This document shows positions 1 through 8,467 of a stretch of DNA of 64,000 nucleotides, one piece after another. How positions within the stretch are numbered: the first letter of the stretch is position 1; each line of letters starts with the position of its first letter. The DNA lies in NCBI RefSeq assembly GCF_003353055.1, contig NZ_QKWJ01000003.1, positions 1 to 64,000 on the forward strand, in the 5' to 3' direction. The notes under the pieces were generated by a model. That model was not told the origin of the DNA and searched no databases. It worked only from the letters and a program-made list of their open reading frames with translations. Source of the DNA: Cupriavidus lacunae. Lineage in GTDB: Bacteria; Pseudomonadota; Gammaproteobacteria; Burkholderiales; Burkholderiaceae. A program made the translations under genes and the position numbers.

Positions 1-379
1 ACAGACCGCATCTCGTGCAGCGATCACATCCCACCACTACCACACCTGCTTGAACAACGCCTCCTGCGCTCTGCTTGAACAGGGTGCCGCCGTTCGCCCC
101 GGGTTATTGAGCAGTTACGAAATTAGATGTTAAGTCATTGATTTTTCGGGAAACGCAGTCCAGGGAATTCTGGTTCCTCACAGATCTGTAGGAAACCGGA
201 ATTAGCCGGACTACAGATCAGTTTGCTGGACTGGAAATCCGGAATTAGCTGGACTGCCGTGCAATTCTCGCCGACGCTGAGCCAGGATCTGTAGGTCAGT
301 TCGCTCTTTGCTCACCGGGCGTGGCTCAAGAAGTCGGCGAGGCGGCCGTCAATACGGGACTCCATTCCGTGTCATCGCC
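1..379. other. gene-poor left edge with a short direct repeat
   Basis: No convincing gene is visible. Two near-identical direct copies of a roughly 17-base motif (CCGGAATTAGCYGGACT) begin near 195 and 233, and the decamer GATCTGTAGG occurs near 184 and 288. The stretch around 120-200 is more AT-rich than its surroundings. This may be the edge of a decayed mobile element, but no transposase or terminal inverted repeats can be shown. Confidence 0.35.
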
Positions 380-607
380 ATGCGTTACATCCCGATCCGC
401 GACCAGCACCTCACTATCCTCGCCCGCAACCGCGATGCCTGGCGGGCTCGGGCGGAACGACGCTTTGACGTCGAAGATCTCATTCGGGCATGCGTTCCGG
501 ATGCCGCCACTTGCGATCCAAGCATTGTGGCCGACGCGATCCGGGAGTGGTTCGACAGCTTCGACGACGGCACTCCGACATGGCGGCTGTCGTCGCAAGA
601 GCGATAA
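380..607 (+). CDS. small hypothetical protein (75 aa)
   Basis: This short ORF has plausible protein composition: a basic N-terminal half (MRYIPIRDQHLTIL...RNRDAWRARAERR) followed by an acidic helix-like C-terminus (VADAIREWFDSFDD). The ATG at 380 was chosen because the upstream in-frame extension, which begins with TTG at 308, is Arg/Gly-rich and looks non-coding. No ribosome-binding site is obvious. I do not recognise the family. It stands alone between two gene-poor stretches, so it may itself be a remnant. Confidence 0.35.
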   Translation: MRYIPIRDQHLTILARNRDAWRARAERRFDVEDLIRACVPDAATCDPSIVADAIREWFDSFDDGTPTWRLSSQER

Positions 608-1055
608 GAAGCCGGCCCAGGCGGATCCAGCGCCGAGGTTCGGCGTGCTGGGGAGGGCCGTTGTCGGCCATTCTCGGCCGTTCGCTCTCGCGGTCATGCG
701 GTCACTCAAGCGACCGGTCCGTGCCGTCAACGGACCCTGGAGGCAGCACAGCTTGCTTCTCGCCTCGGCATTTGGGCGTTCGGCATTGCAGGGCGGACGA
801 CTGTTGTTTCCAGGAAGCGGGCATCCTGTTCGCGCCGGTTCGAACGTCCCTTGTGGGGTCATCTTCTGCCCTACGCAGCCGGTCAAGGAGGAACAATCGG
901 GTTGCGCTCGGCATTGGGCCGCACCCGGCGAGTCTCGGTCGGTCAAGACAATGTATTTGAAAGGCTGAAGTCTGCTCTACTTCAGCCTTTCCTCTTTGGT
1001 GTGCAGGCGAACGCGCCATACTAGCGAAGCTGCGCAAGGAGCCCGCACCCGATCC
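608..1055. other. gene-poor stretch
   Basis: The long overlapping ORFs here run on both strands and have Arg/Pro/Ser-rich shadow composition, so none is called. A REP-like short palindrome (CGGCCattctCGGCCG region) lies near 664-684, and a strong hairpin lies at 960-990. Otherwise nothing is supported. Confidence 0.4.
960..990. terminator. perfect 12-bp hairpin, terminator-like
   Basis: The arms AAAGGCTGAAGT (960-971) and ACTTCAGCCTTT (979-990) pair perfectly around a 7-base loop and are followed by a pyrimidine-rich CCTCTTT. This has intrinsic-terminator form on the plus strand. No intact plus-strand gene ends just before it, so it probably outlived the gene it served, or it ends minus-strand transcription leaving the OYE region. 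Confidence 0.55.
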
Positions 1056-1306
1056 CTACTTGACCCACTGCCTAATCGATTCAGCCATCACGCTTGCTGA
1101 TATGCCATAGCGCTCGTGCAGCGTTGGGAGCGCCCCTGCATCCAGGAACTCATCCGGCAGACCGATCTGTCGGAACGGTACTACGTAGATGTCGAAGCGC
1201 GCAGGGCCGCCATGCATATGCCGCATCACTGCCCCAAGTCGCGCGACCAACTCCAATCCCGTTGCTGCGCCGCCCGCCAGGCCTCCTCACTTTCAGACAG
1301 CTTCAT
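1056..1306 (-). pseudogene. frameshifted small gene downstream of the OYE gene
   Basis: An ATG at 1306 overlaps the end of the OYE gene by 14 bp and opens MKLSESEEAWRAAQQR before the frame closes. The next frame then continues without a stop from about 1256 to 1056 as LELVARLGAVMRHMHGG... through FDIYVVPFRQIGLPDEFLD to SIRQWVK. Joining the frames near 1256 would give a single protein of about 83 aa, translationally coupled to the OYE gene. The family is not recognised. It could be a true frameshift mutation or a sequencing error; programmed frameshifting is unlikely because no slippery site is visible. Confidence 0.5.
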
Positions 1307-2360
1307 CGAGCAACGGGTAGTCGTTGTAGCCAGTTTCGTTATCCGTGTAGAGCGTTTCCGGCTTGATGCTACTGAGCGGCGCACCGCGTCGAAAACGCTC
1401 GACTAGATCAGGGTTCGCGATAAACGAACGACCAAATGCCGCCGCGTCCGCCTCGCCCCGTTCGATGGCCAGCTCAGCGCTCTCCCTGGTCAGCCCTTCG
1501 TTGAGAATATAGGCCCCTTGGAAGATTCTTCGCACGTCACGACCGATGCGTTCGTCGCCGCGATCCAGCGCCTCGCGCGCAAAAATGAAAGCGATGTTGC
1601 GCTCGTTGAGCTGCTCGGCGACATACGTAAACAGCGCGCGCGGATTCGAATCGCTCATCGAGTATGCGCTCGACATCAGGTTCAGATGCACGCCGATGCG
1701 GTCCGCCGGCCAAACCGTGAGCAATGCGTCGATTGCCTCAAGCAGGAACCGCGCGCGATTCTCGATCGAACCGCCATAGCGGTCGGTCCGCTGATTTGAT
1801 CCGTCGTGCAGGAACTGATCAAAGAGGTAGCCATTTGCCGCGTGAAGCTCGACGCCATCAAAACCAGCGCGCTTTGCATTTTCGGCGCCGATCCGAAAAT
1901 CCTCGACGATCCCGGGAATTTCATCGCTCTCCAGCGCACGCGGTACAGCGTACGGGCGCTGGGGCCGCACTCGACTGACATGGCCTTCCGGCGCAATGGC
2001 GCTCGGTGCGACCGGAAGTTGGCCATCATGGTAGACGGGATCGGAAACTCGCCCAACGTGCCACAACTGGGAGACGATCAGGCCGCCCGCATCGTGTACT
2101 GCGGCAGTTACCTCGCCCCAGCCAGCGATCTGCCTCTCCGTCCAGATGCCCGGCGTGTTGGGATAGCCAACGCCTTGAGGGGTCACTGAAGTGGCTTCGG
2201 TAATGACGAGTCCTGCACTCGCACGCAGCGCGTAATGCCGAACGTTGATGGCACTTGGGCTGCGTTCAGCGAAGGCACGCATGCGCGTGAGCGGTGCCAT
2301 GACAATGCGGTTCTTCAGCTTTAGCGCGCCAATCTGGACGGGATCGAAGAGTGTGGACAT
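1293..2360 (-). CDS. Old Yellow Enzyme family NAD(P)H:flavin oxidoreductase / alkene reductase
   Basis: This is a 355-aa FMN-dependent ene-reductase of the OYE/NemA type, expected to reduce activated C=C bonds, nitro groups or N-ethylmaleimide-like electrophiles in the cytosol. Visible family marks are the N-terminal MAPLTRMRA strand (Thr25), the substrate-anion pair H173/N176 with Tyr178 in HAANGYLFDQFL, RTDRYGGSIENRARF, and the phosphate-binding FGRSFIANPDL near the C-terminus. MSTLF at 2360 is preferred over the ATG at 2393 because it aligns with the usual OYE N-terminus. It is divergent from an Rrf2 regulator and has a 19-bp operator-like palindrome about 105 bp upstream, so electrophile- or redox-sensitive repression is likely. 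Confidence 0.92.
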   Translation of the reverse strand: MSTLFDPVQIGALKLKNRIVMAPLTRMRAFAERSPSAINVRHYALRASAGLVITEATSVTPQGVGYPNTPGIWTERQIAGWGEVTAAVHDAGGLIVSQLWHVGRVSDPVYHDGQLPVAPSAIAPEGHVSRVRPQRPYAVPRALESDEIPGIVEDFRIGAENAKRAGFDGVELHAANGYLFDQFLHDGSNQRTDRYGGSIENRARFLLEAIDALLTVWPADRIGVHLNLMSSAYSMSDSNPRALFTYVAEQLNERNIAFIFAREALDRGDERIGRDVRRIFQGAYILNEGLTRESAELAIERGEADAAAFGRSFIANPDLVERFRRGAPLSSIKPETLYTDNETGYNDYPLLDEAV

Positions 2361-2464
2361 CTGCGGGGTTCTCGTTTCGGTATTGAAGATCAAGGGACGA
2401 CTGCTTCGTTTCCGTCTGGCTATGGAAACGTCGTAGCGCCTACGCGTATCGGCATTACGTTCGA

Positions 2465-2483
2465 TGTAACTAACTCAGTTACA
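2465..2483. promoter_or_regulatory. 19-bp palindrome, putative Rrf2 operator 1
   Basis: TGTAACT-N5-AGTTACA is a perfect 7-bp inverted repeat in the OYE/Rrf2 intergenic region. It has the same length and outer bases as the palindrome at 2601-2619. Its position suggests that it controls the OYE promoter. Confidence 0.65.
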
Positions 2484-2600
2484 CCGTAAACCATCCTCGC
2501 CATCAGCACAAGTCTTTCTTCATGAAGAGTTGACGTCCACGGACAGGAAAACGGTATGGCCGGGTGCTGCATCAAACCATATCGAGTTGACAACCCTTGC

Positions 2601-2619
2601 TGTAATGAATATGGTTACA
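2601..2619. promoter_or_regulatory. 19-bp palindrome, putative Rrf2 operator 2
   Basis: TGTAA-N9-TTACA matches the site at 2465-2483 and ends 26 bp before the Rrf2 start codon. This is the expected place for an autoregulatory site that overlaps the regulator's own promoter. Confidence 0.65.
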
Positions 2620-2645
2620 ACTAAATTGACTAATACAGGCTTCCG

Positions 2646-3095
2646 ATGAGCGCCAATAGCCGCTTGACCGTGGCGACCCACATCCTCGCGTGGATGGCAC
2701 TCGTCACGAGAGAAAATCCCGACCCGGTGACGTCCGATCGGATCGCTGCGAGCGTTAACACCAATCCGGTGGTAATCCGTCGCACGCTAGGGTTGCTGGC
2801 AAAAGGCGGCCTTGTCGAGAGTTTTCGCGGCATCAATGCGGGATGGCGCCTGACCAGGAGCGCGGACGCAATCACCCTGCTCGACGTCTTTGATGCGCTT
2901 GAAGAGGGCGCGCACTTTGCGCTTCACCCTTCAAAACCCAGCCAGGCCTGCCCCATCGGGCGAGGCATCGGGTCGACGCTGAGCCACGTCTATGATTCGA
3001 TCGAAGATGGCGTTCGAAAGTCACTTGCTGCAATCACGATCGAGGCGGTACTTGCAGACACACTTGCATCGCGATCATCAAAACCGCGCCGCTGA
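2646..3095 (+). CDS. Rrf2 family transcriptional regulator (YwnA-like)
   Basis: This 149-aa protein has an N-terminal winged HTH (about residues 8-65) containing TSDRIAASVNTNPVVIRR, the DNA-recognition pattern of Rrf2/YwnA-type repressors, and then a dimerisation helix. It has only one cysteine (in SQACPIG), so it cannot carry the three-Cys Fe-S cluster of IscR or NsrR. It resembles the redox- or electrophile-sensing branch that uses single cysteines. It is divergent from the OYE gene, with two matching palindromes between them. The likely role is repression of the OYE gene and itself until an electrophile reacts with the Cys. Confidence 0.85.
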   Translation: MSANSRLTVATHILAWMALVTRENPDPVTSDRIAASVNTNPVVIRRTLGLLAKGGLVESFRGINAGWRLTRSADAITLLDVFDALEEGAHFALHPSKPSQACPIGRGIGSTLSHVYDSIEDGVRKSLAAITIEAVLADTLASRSSKPRR

Positions 3096-3214
3096 TCTGT
3101 AGAACGATGAGCTTTTGTGTAATCCACCACCACTACCTAGGCGAAAGTTAAAGGGCAGACGGTAGGCAAGGCCGGCTGCGCCATCAAGTTGCCAATGATG
3201 TGCGGTCCTAGGTT

Positions 3215-3400
3215 TTGATACCGTACGGATCTATGACCGCAATGAAGCAAATCATGCGCGATGTGGAGAAACTCGCGTCGCGGATGGGCGCTGACCGCGC
3301 TGTGTTCACGAAGCGCCTGCAAAGCGATGGAGCGCGGGAAGCGTTCACGGCCCTCAGCGAAACGCGCCGGCCCGACTTCACCCGGATCAACGGCCCCTAA
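3215..3400 (+). pseudogene. C-terminal remnant of a crotonase-family gene
   Basis: The translated tail (AREAFTALSETRRPDFTRING, preceded by MGADRAVFTKRLQSD) reads like the last 45 or so residues of an enoyl-CoA hydratase/isomerase, whose C-terminus usually contains S.EAREA..AF.EKR.PDF. No oxyanion-hole or N-terminal crotonase sequence precedes it, and the region before 3215 is non-coding. It is a truncated relic rather than a functional small gene. Confidence 0.55.
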
Positions 3401-3431
3401 GCGACTGAAGTTTCCGGAACTGCCCGGGCGG

Positions 3432-4931
3432 TCATTGGGTCTTCGCCAACTGCCCTTTGCCGCCGCCCTCGGCAACGTATCCGCCCCCCAACACAGTCGC
3501 CAGGGTCACCGCCGCATGGATCTGCCGGCTGCGGATCTCGACGGCCTGGCTCTGCTCCGTCAGCACCGGCAGCATCGCCTCTCGCGCTGTGACCTTGTCG
3601 AGCAGGCCTCGCCGGTAATGCGCGGTGGCGCTATCCGAAGCAAAGGTGGCGGTCTTTAGCTTGCCGGCCTGCATGGCCTGCTGCTCGCCCAGGTCATCCA
3701 GTTCGATGCCGGCTTGCGCAACTTCGCGCACCGCCTTCAGTACCGCTTCGTTGTACTGGGCGATCATCAGATCGCTCTGCGAGCGCGTTGCGGCAAGGTT
3801 CGCATTCAGCCGCCCGCTGTCGAGTATCGGCAGGCTCAGCCCCGGAATCAGGTTAATCTGGCGGCTCGACTTGCGCAGCAGGTCGGACAGATGGATCGAA
3901 TCCAGCCCGATGAATGCGCGGATGTCGAAGCTCGGATAGAACTCGGCCTTCGCCGCGTCGATCTGGTCCATCGACGCCTGCACATACCAGCGCATCGCCT
4001 GCAGATCGGGCCGGCGCGCGAGCAGCTCATAGCCGAGCGTCGGCGGGACGCCGCCGACGCTGTCCGGCAGCGGCCGTGGCGCGATCGCGGGCAGGCCATC
4101 GGGTCCTGCTCCGGTCAACAGCCGCAGCATTTCATGGAGCGTACGGATACGCGCCTGTGTCGAGCGGATCTGCTGGTCAAGCTGCAGACGCTGGGCCTCG
4201 GCGCTTTCCACCTGCGTGCGAGCCACCAGGCCGCGCGCGGCGCGGGTCTGGCTGGCTTGCACCTGCTCCTGCCGAATGTCGCGCGCCTTTACCAGCAGGT
4301 CGTGCAGTGCATACGTGGTCTGGATGTCGTAATAGGCATGGACCACCTGCGACGACAGCACTAGGGCCGCCTGTGCGGCCTCGGCCTGGCTCGCCCGGGT
4401 CACGCCCAGCGCGGCGTTGACGCGCGCCCTGTTTTTTCCCCACAGATCGACCGAGTATCCAGCGACAAGGCCGATCGTGCCTTCCGTGTACCAGGGACCG
4501 GTCGTGCCGATCTGAGGGTTGGTATGGGCGAACGGCCCGAGGAAACCGTTCTCGGACACGCGCTGCCGGTTGACCGATGCAGACAGCCCTACCAGCAGGC
4601 CGGTCGACGCATCGACCAGTTTCGCCTGGGCACGACTGGCTTCGACGCGTGCCTGAGCCACCGCCATCGTCGGCGAATCCTGTAGCGCCCGCGCCACCAG
4701 CGCATCGAGCCGGTCATCCGCGTAGGCCTTCCACCATTCGGTCGATGGCCAGTCGCCCTGCGGCAACTGGCTGTCCTGGGCCAGGCGAACCTGTTCGGCG
4801 GATATCTGTGCCGCCGGGGCCTTCTCCTCGCGGATCAGCGCACAACCGGCGCCGGAAAGCAGCAGCGAGACGGCCGCTGCGATGGCGGCGAGCCGCGTCG
4901 GGAAAAGTCGATACGGTGCGCGGGTGTGCAT
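3432..4931 (-). CDS. mdtP: outer-membrane efflux channel lipoprotein, NodT/MdtP type
   Basis: This 499-aa TolC-like channel lipoprotein would form the outer-membrane exit duct of the MdtNOP pump. The N-terminus has a signal peptide ending in LLLSGAGC, with lipidated Cys30. Two outer-membrane efflux repeats follow, with the family-typical YSVDLWGKNRARV, LARRPDLQAMRW and LPILDSGRLNANL segments and long Ala/Gln-rich coiled-coil helices. It is last in the operon, 14 bp after the MdtO-like gene. The E. coli ytcA-mdtN-mdtO-mdtP order supports the assignment. The pump's substrate is uncertain; aromatic acids, dyes or fusaric acid-like compounds are known for related systems. Confidence 0.88.
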   Translation of the reverse strand: MHTRAPYRLFPTRLAAIAAAVSLLLSGAGCALIREEKAPAAQISAEQVRLAQDSQLPQGDWPSTEWWKAYADDRLDALVARALQDSPTMAVAQARVEASRAQAKLVDASTGLLVGLSASVNRQRVSENGFLGPFAHTNPQIGTTGPWYTEGTIGLVAGYSVDLWGKNRARVNAALGVTRASQAEAAQAALVLSSQVVHAYYDIQTTYALHDLLVKARDIRQEQVQASQTRAARGLVARTQVESAEAQRLQLDQQIRSTQARIRTLHEMLRLLTGAGPDGLPAIAPRPLPDSVGGVPPTLGYELLARRPDLQAMRWYVQASMDQIDAAKAEFYPSFDIRAFIGLDSIHLSDLLRKSSRQINLIPGLSLPILDSGRLNANLAATRSQSDLMIAQYNEAVLKAVREVAQAGIELDDLGEQQAMQAGKLKTATFASDSATAHYRRGLLDKVTAREAMLPVLTEQSQAVEIRSRQIHAAVTLATVLGGGYVAEGGGKGQLAKTQ

Positions 4932-4945
4932 GGTTCAGTCGTGGG

Positions 4946-7036
4946 TCATATGAGCGGCGGCGACAGACGGTGGTCAAGCTGCGCGATGCGATCCTCCAGC
5001 ACATGCGCGGCTTGCACGATGTCGGCCAGCGGCTCGCGCAATGCCGCGCTGGCGCCGGCCACGGCCGGGAAGGCGTCGGCCGGGGGCTGCGCCGGCGGGG
5101 GCAACACCTGCCCGTCGAGGCGGCCCGCAATCCGTTCCAGCCGAATGGCAACATACTCGTGCCACGCCCGGAACGAATCGGCAATCGGCTGCGGCAGGTT
5201 CGGGCCGGCGTGCTGCATTCGGAGATGGAGCCAGTCGACTGCGAACAGGATTTCCTGCGCCTGCGCCAGAGCCGTTGTAATTTCCGGGGTGACCGAGTCG
5301 TGCGCATACTGCCAGCCAGGTTCGAGCGCCACGCGCGCCTGCATCTCGCGGTTCTGCGTCAGCAGCGACCAGCCCCGCAGGCGCGCCTTGTCGACCGCGT
5401 CGCGCCGGGCGGCAGCGTCCCGGCTGTCGTGCGCGGCGCGCACCAGATCGGCGACGCTGCGCACTAGTCGCCCGAGCATGTCCTTCAGCGCGTCGCCCTC
5501 GCGCTCGGGCCAGATCGCCGCAGAAACGGCGATCGACACCGCGACACCGACCAGGATGCCGATCATCCGGTCGCGGATCTCGGTCAGGTCGATGCTCGGC
5601 CCGAATTGGCCGAGCTGGGACAGGCCGAAGGCGAAGACAAACTGGAGGCCGATGTAGTTGGTGCGCGGGGAGCCGGCCGCGACCCAGGCGCCGGCCGCGA
5701 TGATCGGCAGGGTCAAGGCCAACAGGCCGGTGATGGTATCGAGATGCGGAATGATGATGACCGTCGCCGCCAGCGTCACGACACTGCCCAGCGCGCAGCC
5801 GACCACGCGCGCCAGCCCTTTGTGCGACATCGCGCCGAGGCTCGGCAGCGCAATGACGAAGCAGGTCAGCATCGCGGTGTGGATGCCCGGCCATTGCACG
5901 GCGGAATAGAACAGGTAGCACAGCATGGCGCTCAGCACGGTTTTCAGCGCAAAGCGGCCATAAGCGGGATTGCTGAAGGCATCGGGGTAGACCAGGGGCT
6001 CTCTCTTCATGGGCGCCGCGGGCAGCGGTTCCGGCTCGCCAGCCGCCTGCAGCGCATGCCCCATTTCGCTCAGCACGCTGTCCAGCGGGCCGTCGGCGGT
6101 GCCGACAGCCAGGGGGGCGCAGGTGAACGGCGTGCCGTCGTGCAGCGATGTGCGCAGCGCCCGGCAATGCGCGTGCAGTACGCCAACCTTTGCGGCCTGC
6201 GCCGGCGATAGCGCCCCCATCGGCAGCCGTGACAGGTGCGCGGCGGCGGTGGCAAGACGGTCCATCGCCGCGATGCGCGCCAGATGGCGCGCGCGGTCGC
6301 GCCGCCAGGCTTTGTCTCCCTCGACCGCGAAGGCCACGTGACGGTGCAGCAGCAGCACGCCCTGCGCGACCGATGCCATGCTGCGCGGCCGCAACGGAGT
6401 TTGCGTGCGGCGCGCCTCGAGCTGGTCCAGCACGTGGTCGAGCTGGCGGCGCATCTCGTCGATCAGCAGGCGTGCCGGGCGGCTCGGCAGGAACAGCAAG
6501 TTGACCGTGATCGTCAGGACGATCGCGTAGGTCATCGCGACCCATACCCACAGCAGTGTGCGCACCAGCGCCTCAGGCCCGATCCCCAGGTCGACAAAGC
6601 TCTGGAAATAGAAGACGAACATTGCAACCAGGAAGCCGATCGGGCCCAGCTTGCTGATGCGCATGAAATACATGCCGCAGAAGGCGATCGCGCAGGCGCC
6701 GAGAATGCGCAGCAGCGGGTAGTCAATGGTGAACTTCACCAGCAGCAGGCCGGCCGCTACCGCCATGACCGCGCCGATCACCAGGATGATCCCCGAGATC
6801 CGGGTCAGTACGGTGTTCTCCCTCGCAGTGATGAATACCACTATCAGCGACAGCGGCAGGTTCGGCACCTGCAGCGCCATCGAGATCACGGTGACCAGCG
6901 CGGCGCTCAGCACGAAGCGCCACGTCGCTCGCGTACGCCCGGGGAACGGCGCCAGTTCCGCGCGGATCCATGCCGGCATCCATGCCAGCGCCGATGCGCT
7001 ACTGGCGCCCGGGCGATGGGCGGCTTGCGTGCTCAT
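4946..7036 (-). CDS. mdtO: FUSC / fusaric-acid-resistance family inner-membrane protein, MdtO-like
   Basis: This 696-aa inner-membrane component of an MdtNOP/aromatic-acid type pump has two similar blocks of transmembrane helices, at roughly residues 40-190 and 370-520. Each is followed by a charged cytoplasmic domain, which is the FUSC/AaeB architecture. Hydrophobic segments such as FVLSAALVTVISMALQV and AMLTCFVIALPSLGAM are evident. The start at 7036 (MSTQAA) is preferred over the TTG at 7051 because GAGGAG stands 8 bases upstream. It lies 28 bp after the HlyD-family gene and 14 bp before the channel gene. Confidence 0.88.
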   Translation of the reverse strand: MSTQAAHRPGASSASALAWMPAWIRAELAPFPGRTRATWRFVLSAALVTVISMALQVPNLPLSLIVVFITARENTVLTRISGIILVIGAVMAVAAGLLLVKFTIDYPLLRILGACAIAFCGMYFMRISKLGPIGFLVAMFVFYFQSFVDLGIGPEALVRTLLWVWVAMTYAIVLTITVNLLFLPSRPARLLIDEMRRQLDHVLDQLEARRTQTPLRPRSMASVAQGVLLLHRHVAFAVEGDKAWRRDRARHLARIAAMDRLATAAAHLSRLPMGALSPAQAAKVGVLHAHCRALRTSLHDGTPFTCAPLAVGTADGPLDSVLSEMGHALQAAGEPEPLPAAPMKREPLVYPDAFSNPAYGRFALKTVLSAMLCYLFYSAVQWPGIHTAMLTCFVIALPSLGAMSHKGLARVVGCALGSVVTLAATVIIIPHLDTITGLLALTLPIIAAGAWVAAGSPRTNYIGLQFVFAFGLSQLGQFGPSIDLTEIRDRMIGILVGVAVSIAVSAAIWPEREGDALKDMLGRLVRSVADLVRAAHDSRDAAARRDAVDKARLRGWSLLTQNREMQARVALEPGWQYAHDSVTPEITTALAQAQEILFAVDWLHLRMQHAGPNLPQPIADSFRAWHEYVAIRLERIAGRLDGQVLPPPAQPPADAFPAVAGASAALREPLADIVQAAHVLEDRIAQLDHRLSPPLI

Positions 7037-7064
7037 GGCTCTGCTCCTCAAGAAATGGCAGGGA

Positions 7065-8108
7065 TTACGCCTTGGGCGTCACGATCGCCACGGCCGAAGC
7101 GCCGATGCGGAATACTGCCGGGTCGGGTTTCTCGACCAGGATGCGAACCGGGAAGCGCTGCGCCACACGCACCCAGTTGATCGAACGGGGCACGTGGGGC
7201 AGCCCGCCCGCGTCGGCGCCGCCATCGTCCGGGAACACGCCGTAGCCGACCGAGTCGACCACGCCGCGGAAGCGCTTGTCCGCCTGGCCGAGCACGTAGA
7301 CCTGCGTCCGCTGTCCCGGCTTGATATGCGCAAGATCGGTTTCGCGGAAGTTCGCGACCACATACCAGCGGGTGGTGTTGACCAGCGTAAACACCGGATG
7401 GCCTGCCGCGGCAAACTGGCCGACCGAGGTCCTGAGGTTGACCACGATGCCGTCGAATGGCGCGCGCACGATCGCGTATTCGAGATTGAGCTCGGCCAGC
7501 GCGATTTCGGCTTTGACCACCTCGCGCCTGGCGACCAGCGCATCGACGCCGCTGATGCCGGCGGTGGCGCGCTCCGCATCGAGCACTGCGGCGTTCAGTT
7601 GCGCCTGCGCGGAGCGCCTGGCGGTCCGCGCTTGGTCGACTTGTTCGGCCGACACGTATTCGGTGCCTAGCAGCGGCTCCGTGCGGGCCAGGGTATCCTT
7701 CGCCTGCTCGGCGGCCGCCCGTGCGCGCTCGATGTTGGCCGCCGCCGCGGCAGCACCGAGTTTCTGCGCGTTGACGGACCGTTGCGTCAGTTCGATCTCG
7801 CGATCGAGCGCGGTCAGCGTGGCGCGTGCCTTGGCCAGTTGCATCTCGAACGGCCGCGGGTCGATCCGGTACAGCACGTCGCCGCGCCGGATTGCCTGAT
7901 TATCCTTGACGGCCAATTCAACGATGCGCCCGCTGACCTCCGGCGCCACATTGATGGTGTCCGCATACGCATAGGCATCGTCGGTGCGCGGGGCGGCATC
8001 GAGCCGCCACACGACGAAGACAGCCAGGCCGATCGCCGCCACGGCCAGCAGTATCGCAATAGCGCGGCCATGACGGCTTCGATCTACAGTTTCTTCGGGC
8101 ATCACCAT
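7065..8108 (-). CDS. mdtN: HlyD/EmrA-family periplasmic adaptor, MdtN-like
   Basis: This 347-aa membrane-fusion protein links the FUSC protein to the outer-membrane channel. It has one N-terminal signal anchor (AIAILLAVAAIGLAVFVVW), a biotinyl-lipoyl-like half-motif (INVAPEVSGRIVELAVKDNQ), a long coiled-coil hairpin (residues about 90-190), the second lipoyl half (YAIVRAPFDGIVVNL) and a beta-barrel domain. It begins 9 bp after the ytcA stop. AaeA, EmrA and MdtN are close alternatives; the ytcA neighbour favours MdtN. Confidence 0.88.
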   Translation of the reverse strand: MVMPEETVDRSRHGRAIAILLAVAAIGLAVFVVWRLDAAPRTDDAYAYADTINVAPEVSGRIVELAVKDNQAIRRGDVLYRIDPRPFEMQLAKARATLTALDREIELTQRSVNAQKLGAAAAAANIERARAAAEQAKDTLARTEPLLGTEYVSAEQVDQARTARRSAQAQLNAAVLDAERATAGISGVDALVARREVVKAEIALAELNLEYAIVRAPFDGIVVNLRTSVGQFAAAGHPVFTLVNTTRWYVVANFRETDLAHIKPGQRTQVYVLGQADKRFRGVVDSVGYGVFPDDGGADAGGLPHVPRSINWVRVAQRFPVRILVEKPDPAVFRIGASAVAIVTPKA

Positions 8109-8117
8109 ATCTCAGAA

Positions 8118-8381
8118 TCAGTTTTGGAAGAAGACCAGCCAGCCGGACAACGCCAGGATCGCCGTCAGTGCGGAATAGGCCAGCGGCAGGGTCAGTTCGC
8201 CAGGCTGCGGCAAACGGCCGGCGGCACGCAATGCGGTGTGAACCAGTGCGGTCCCGACGATGGCGCCGACAATGCAAAACAGCCAGTCGGGAAAGTAGGC
8301 GCCCAGCACGCCGATCGACGGCGCCGTTGCGCAGCCGCTTAACAGGGTCCAAGGGAGCAACACGGCTGCCAGGCGTCTCAT
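8118..8381 (-). CDS. ytcA: YtcA family small lipoprotein
   Basis: This 87-aa predicted lipoprotein has a short signal peptide with lipobox LLSGC (Cys17), then APSIGVLGAYFPDWLFC, a signature I associate with the YtcA family, and two membrane segments (IVGAIVGTALVHTAL and ALTAILALSGWLVFF). The start at 8381 has GGAGAG just upstream, while the longer 8471 start lacks a signal-like N-terminus. In E. coli ytcA stands directly ahead of mdtNOP, as here. Its role in the pump is unknown. Confidence 0.82.
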   Translation of the reverse strand: MRRLAAVLLPWTLLSGCATAPSIGVLGAYFPDWLFCIVGAIVGTALVHTALRAAGRLPQPGELTLPLAYSALTAILALSGWLVFFQN

Positions 8382-8467
8382 TTCGCTCTCCATTGCGAGA
8401 AAACCGCGTAAATCAATCGGCAGCCGATTCGCTTTCATCTGCCAAGCCACCCACGCATGGGTGTCGC

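Noticed and set aside
326-946. 206-codon minus-strand ORF
   Set aside because: It overlaps long open frames on the other strand, has low-complexity Arg/Pro/Ser composition, and shows no motif or ribosome site.
4577-5467. 296-codon plus-strand ORF and similar long ORFs opposite mdtP/mdtO
   Set aside because: They are antisense shadows of clearly coding high-GC genes; composition is Arg/Ala/Pro-rich without domains.
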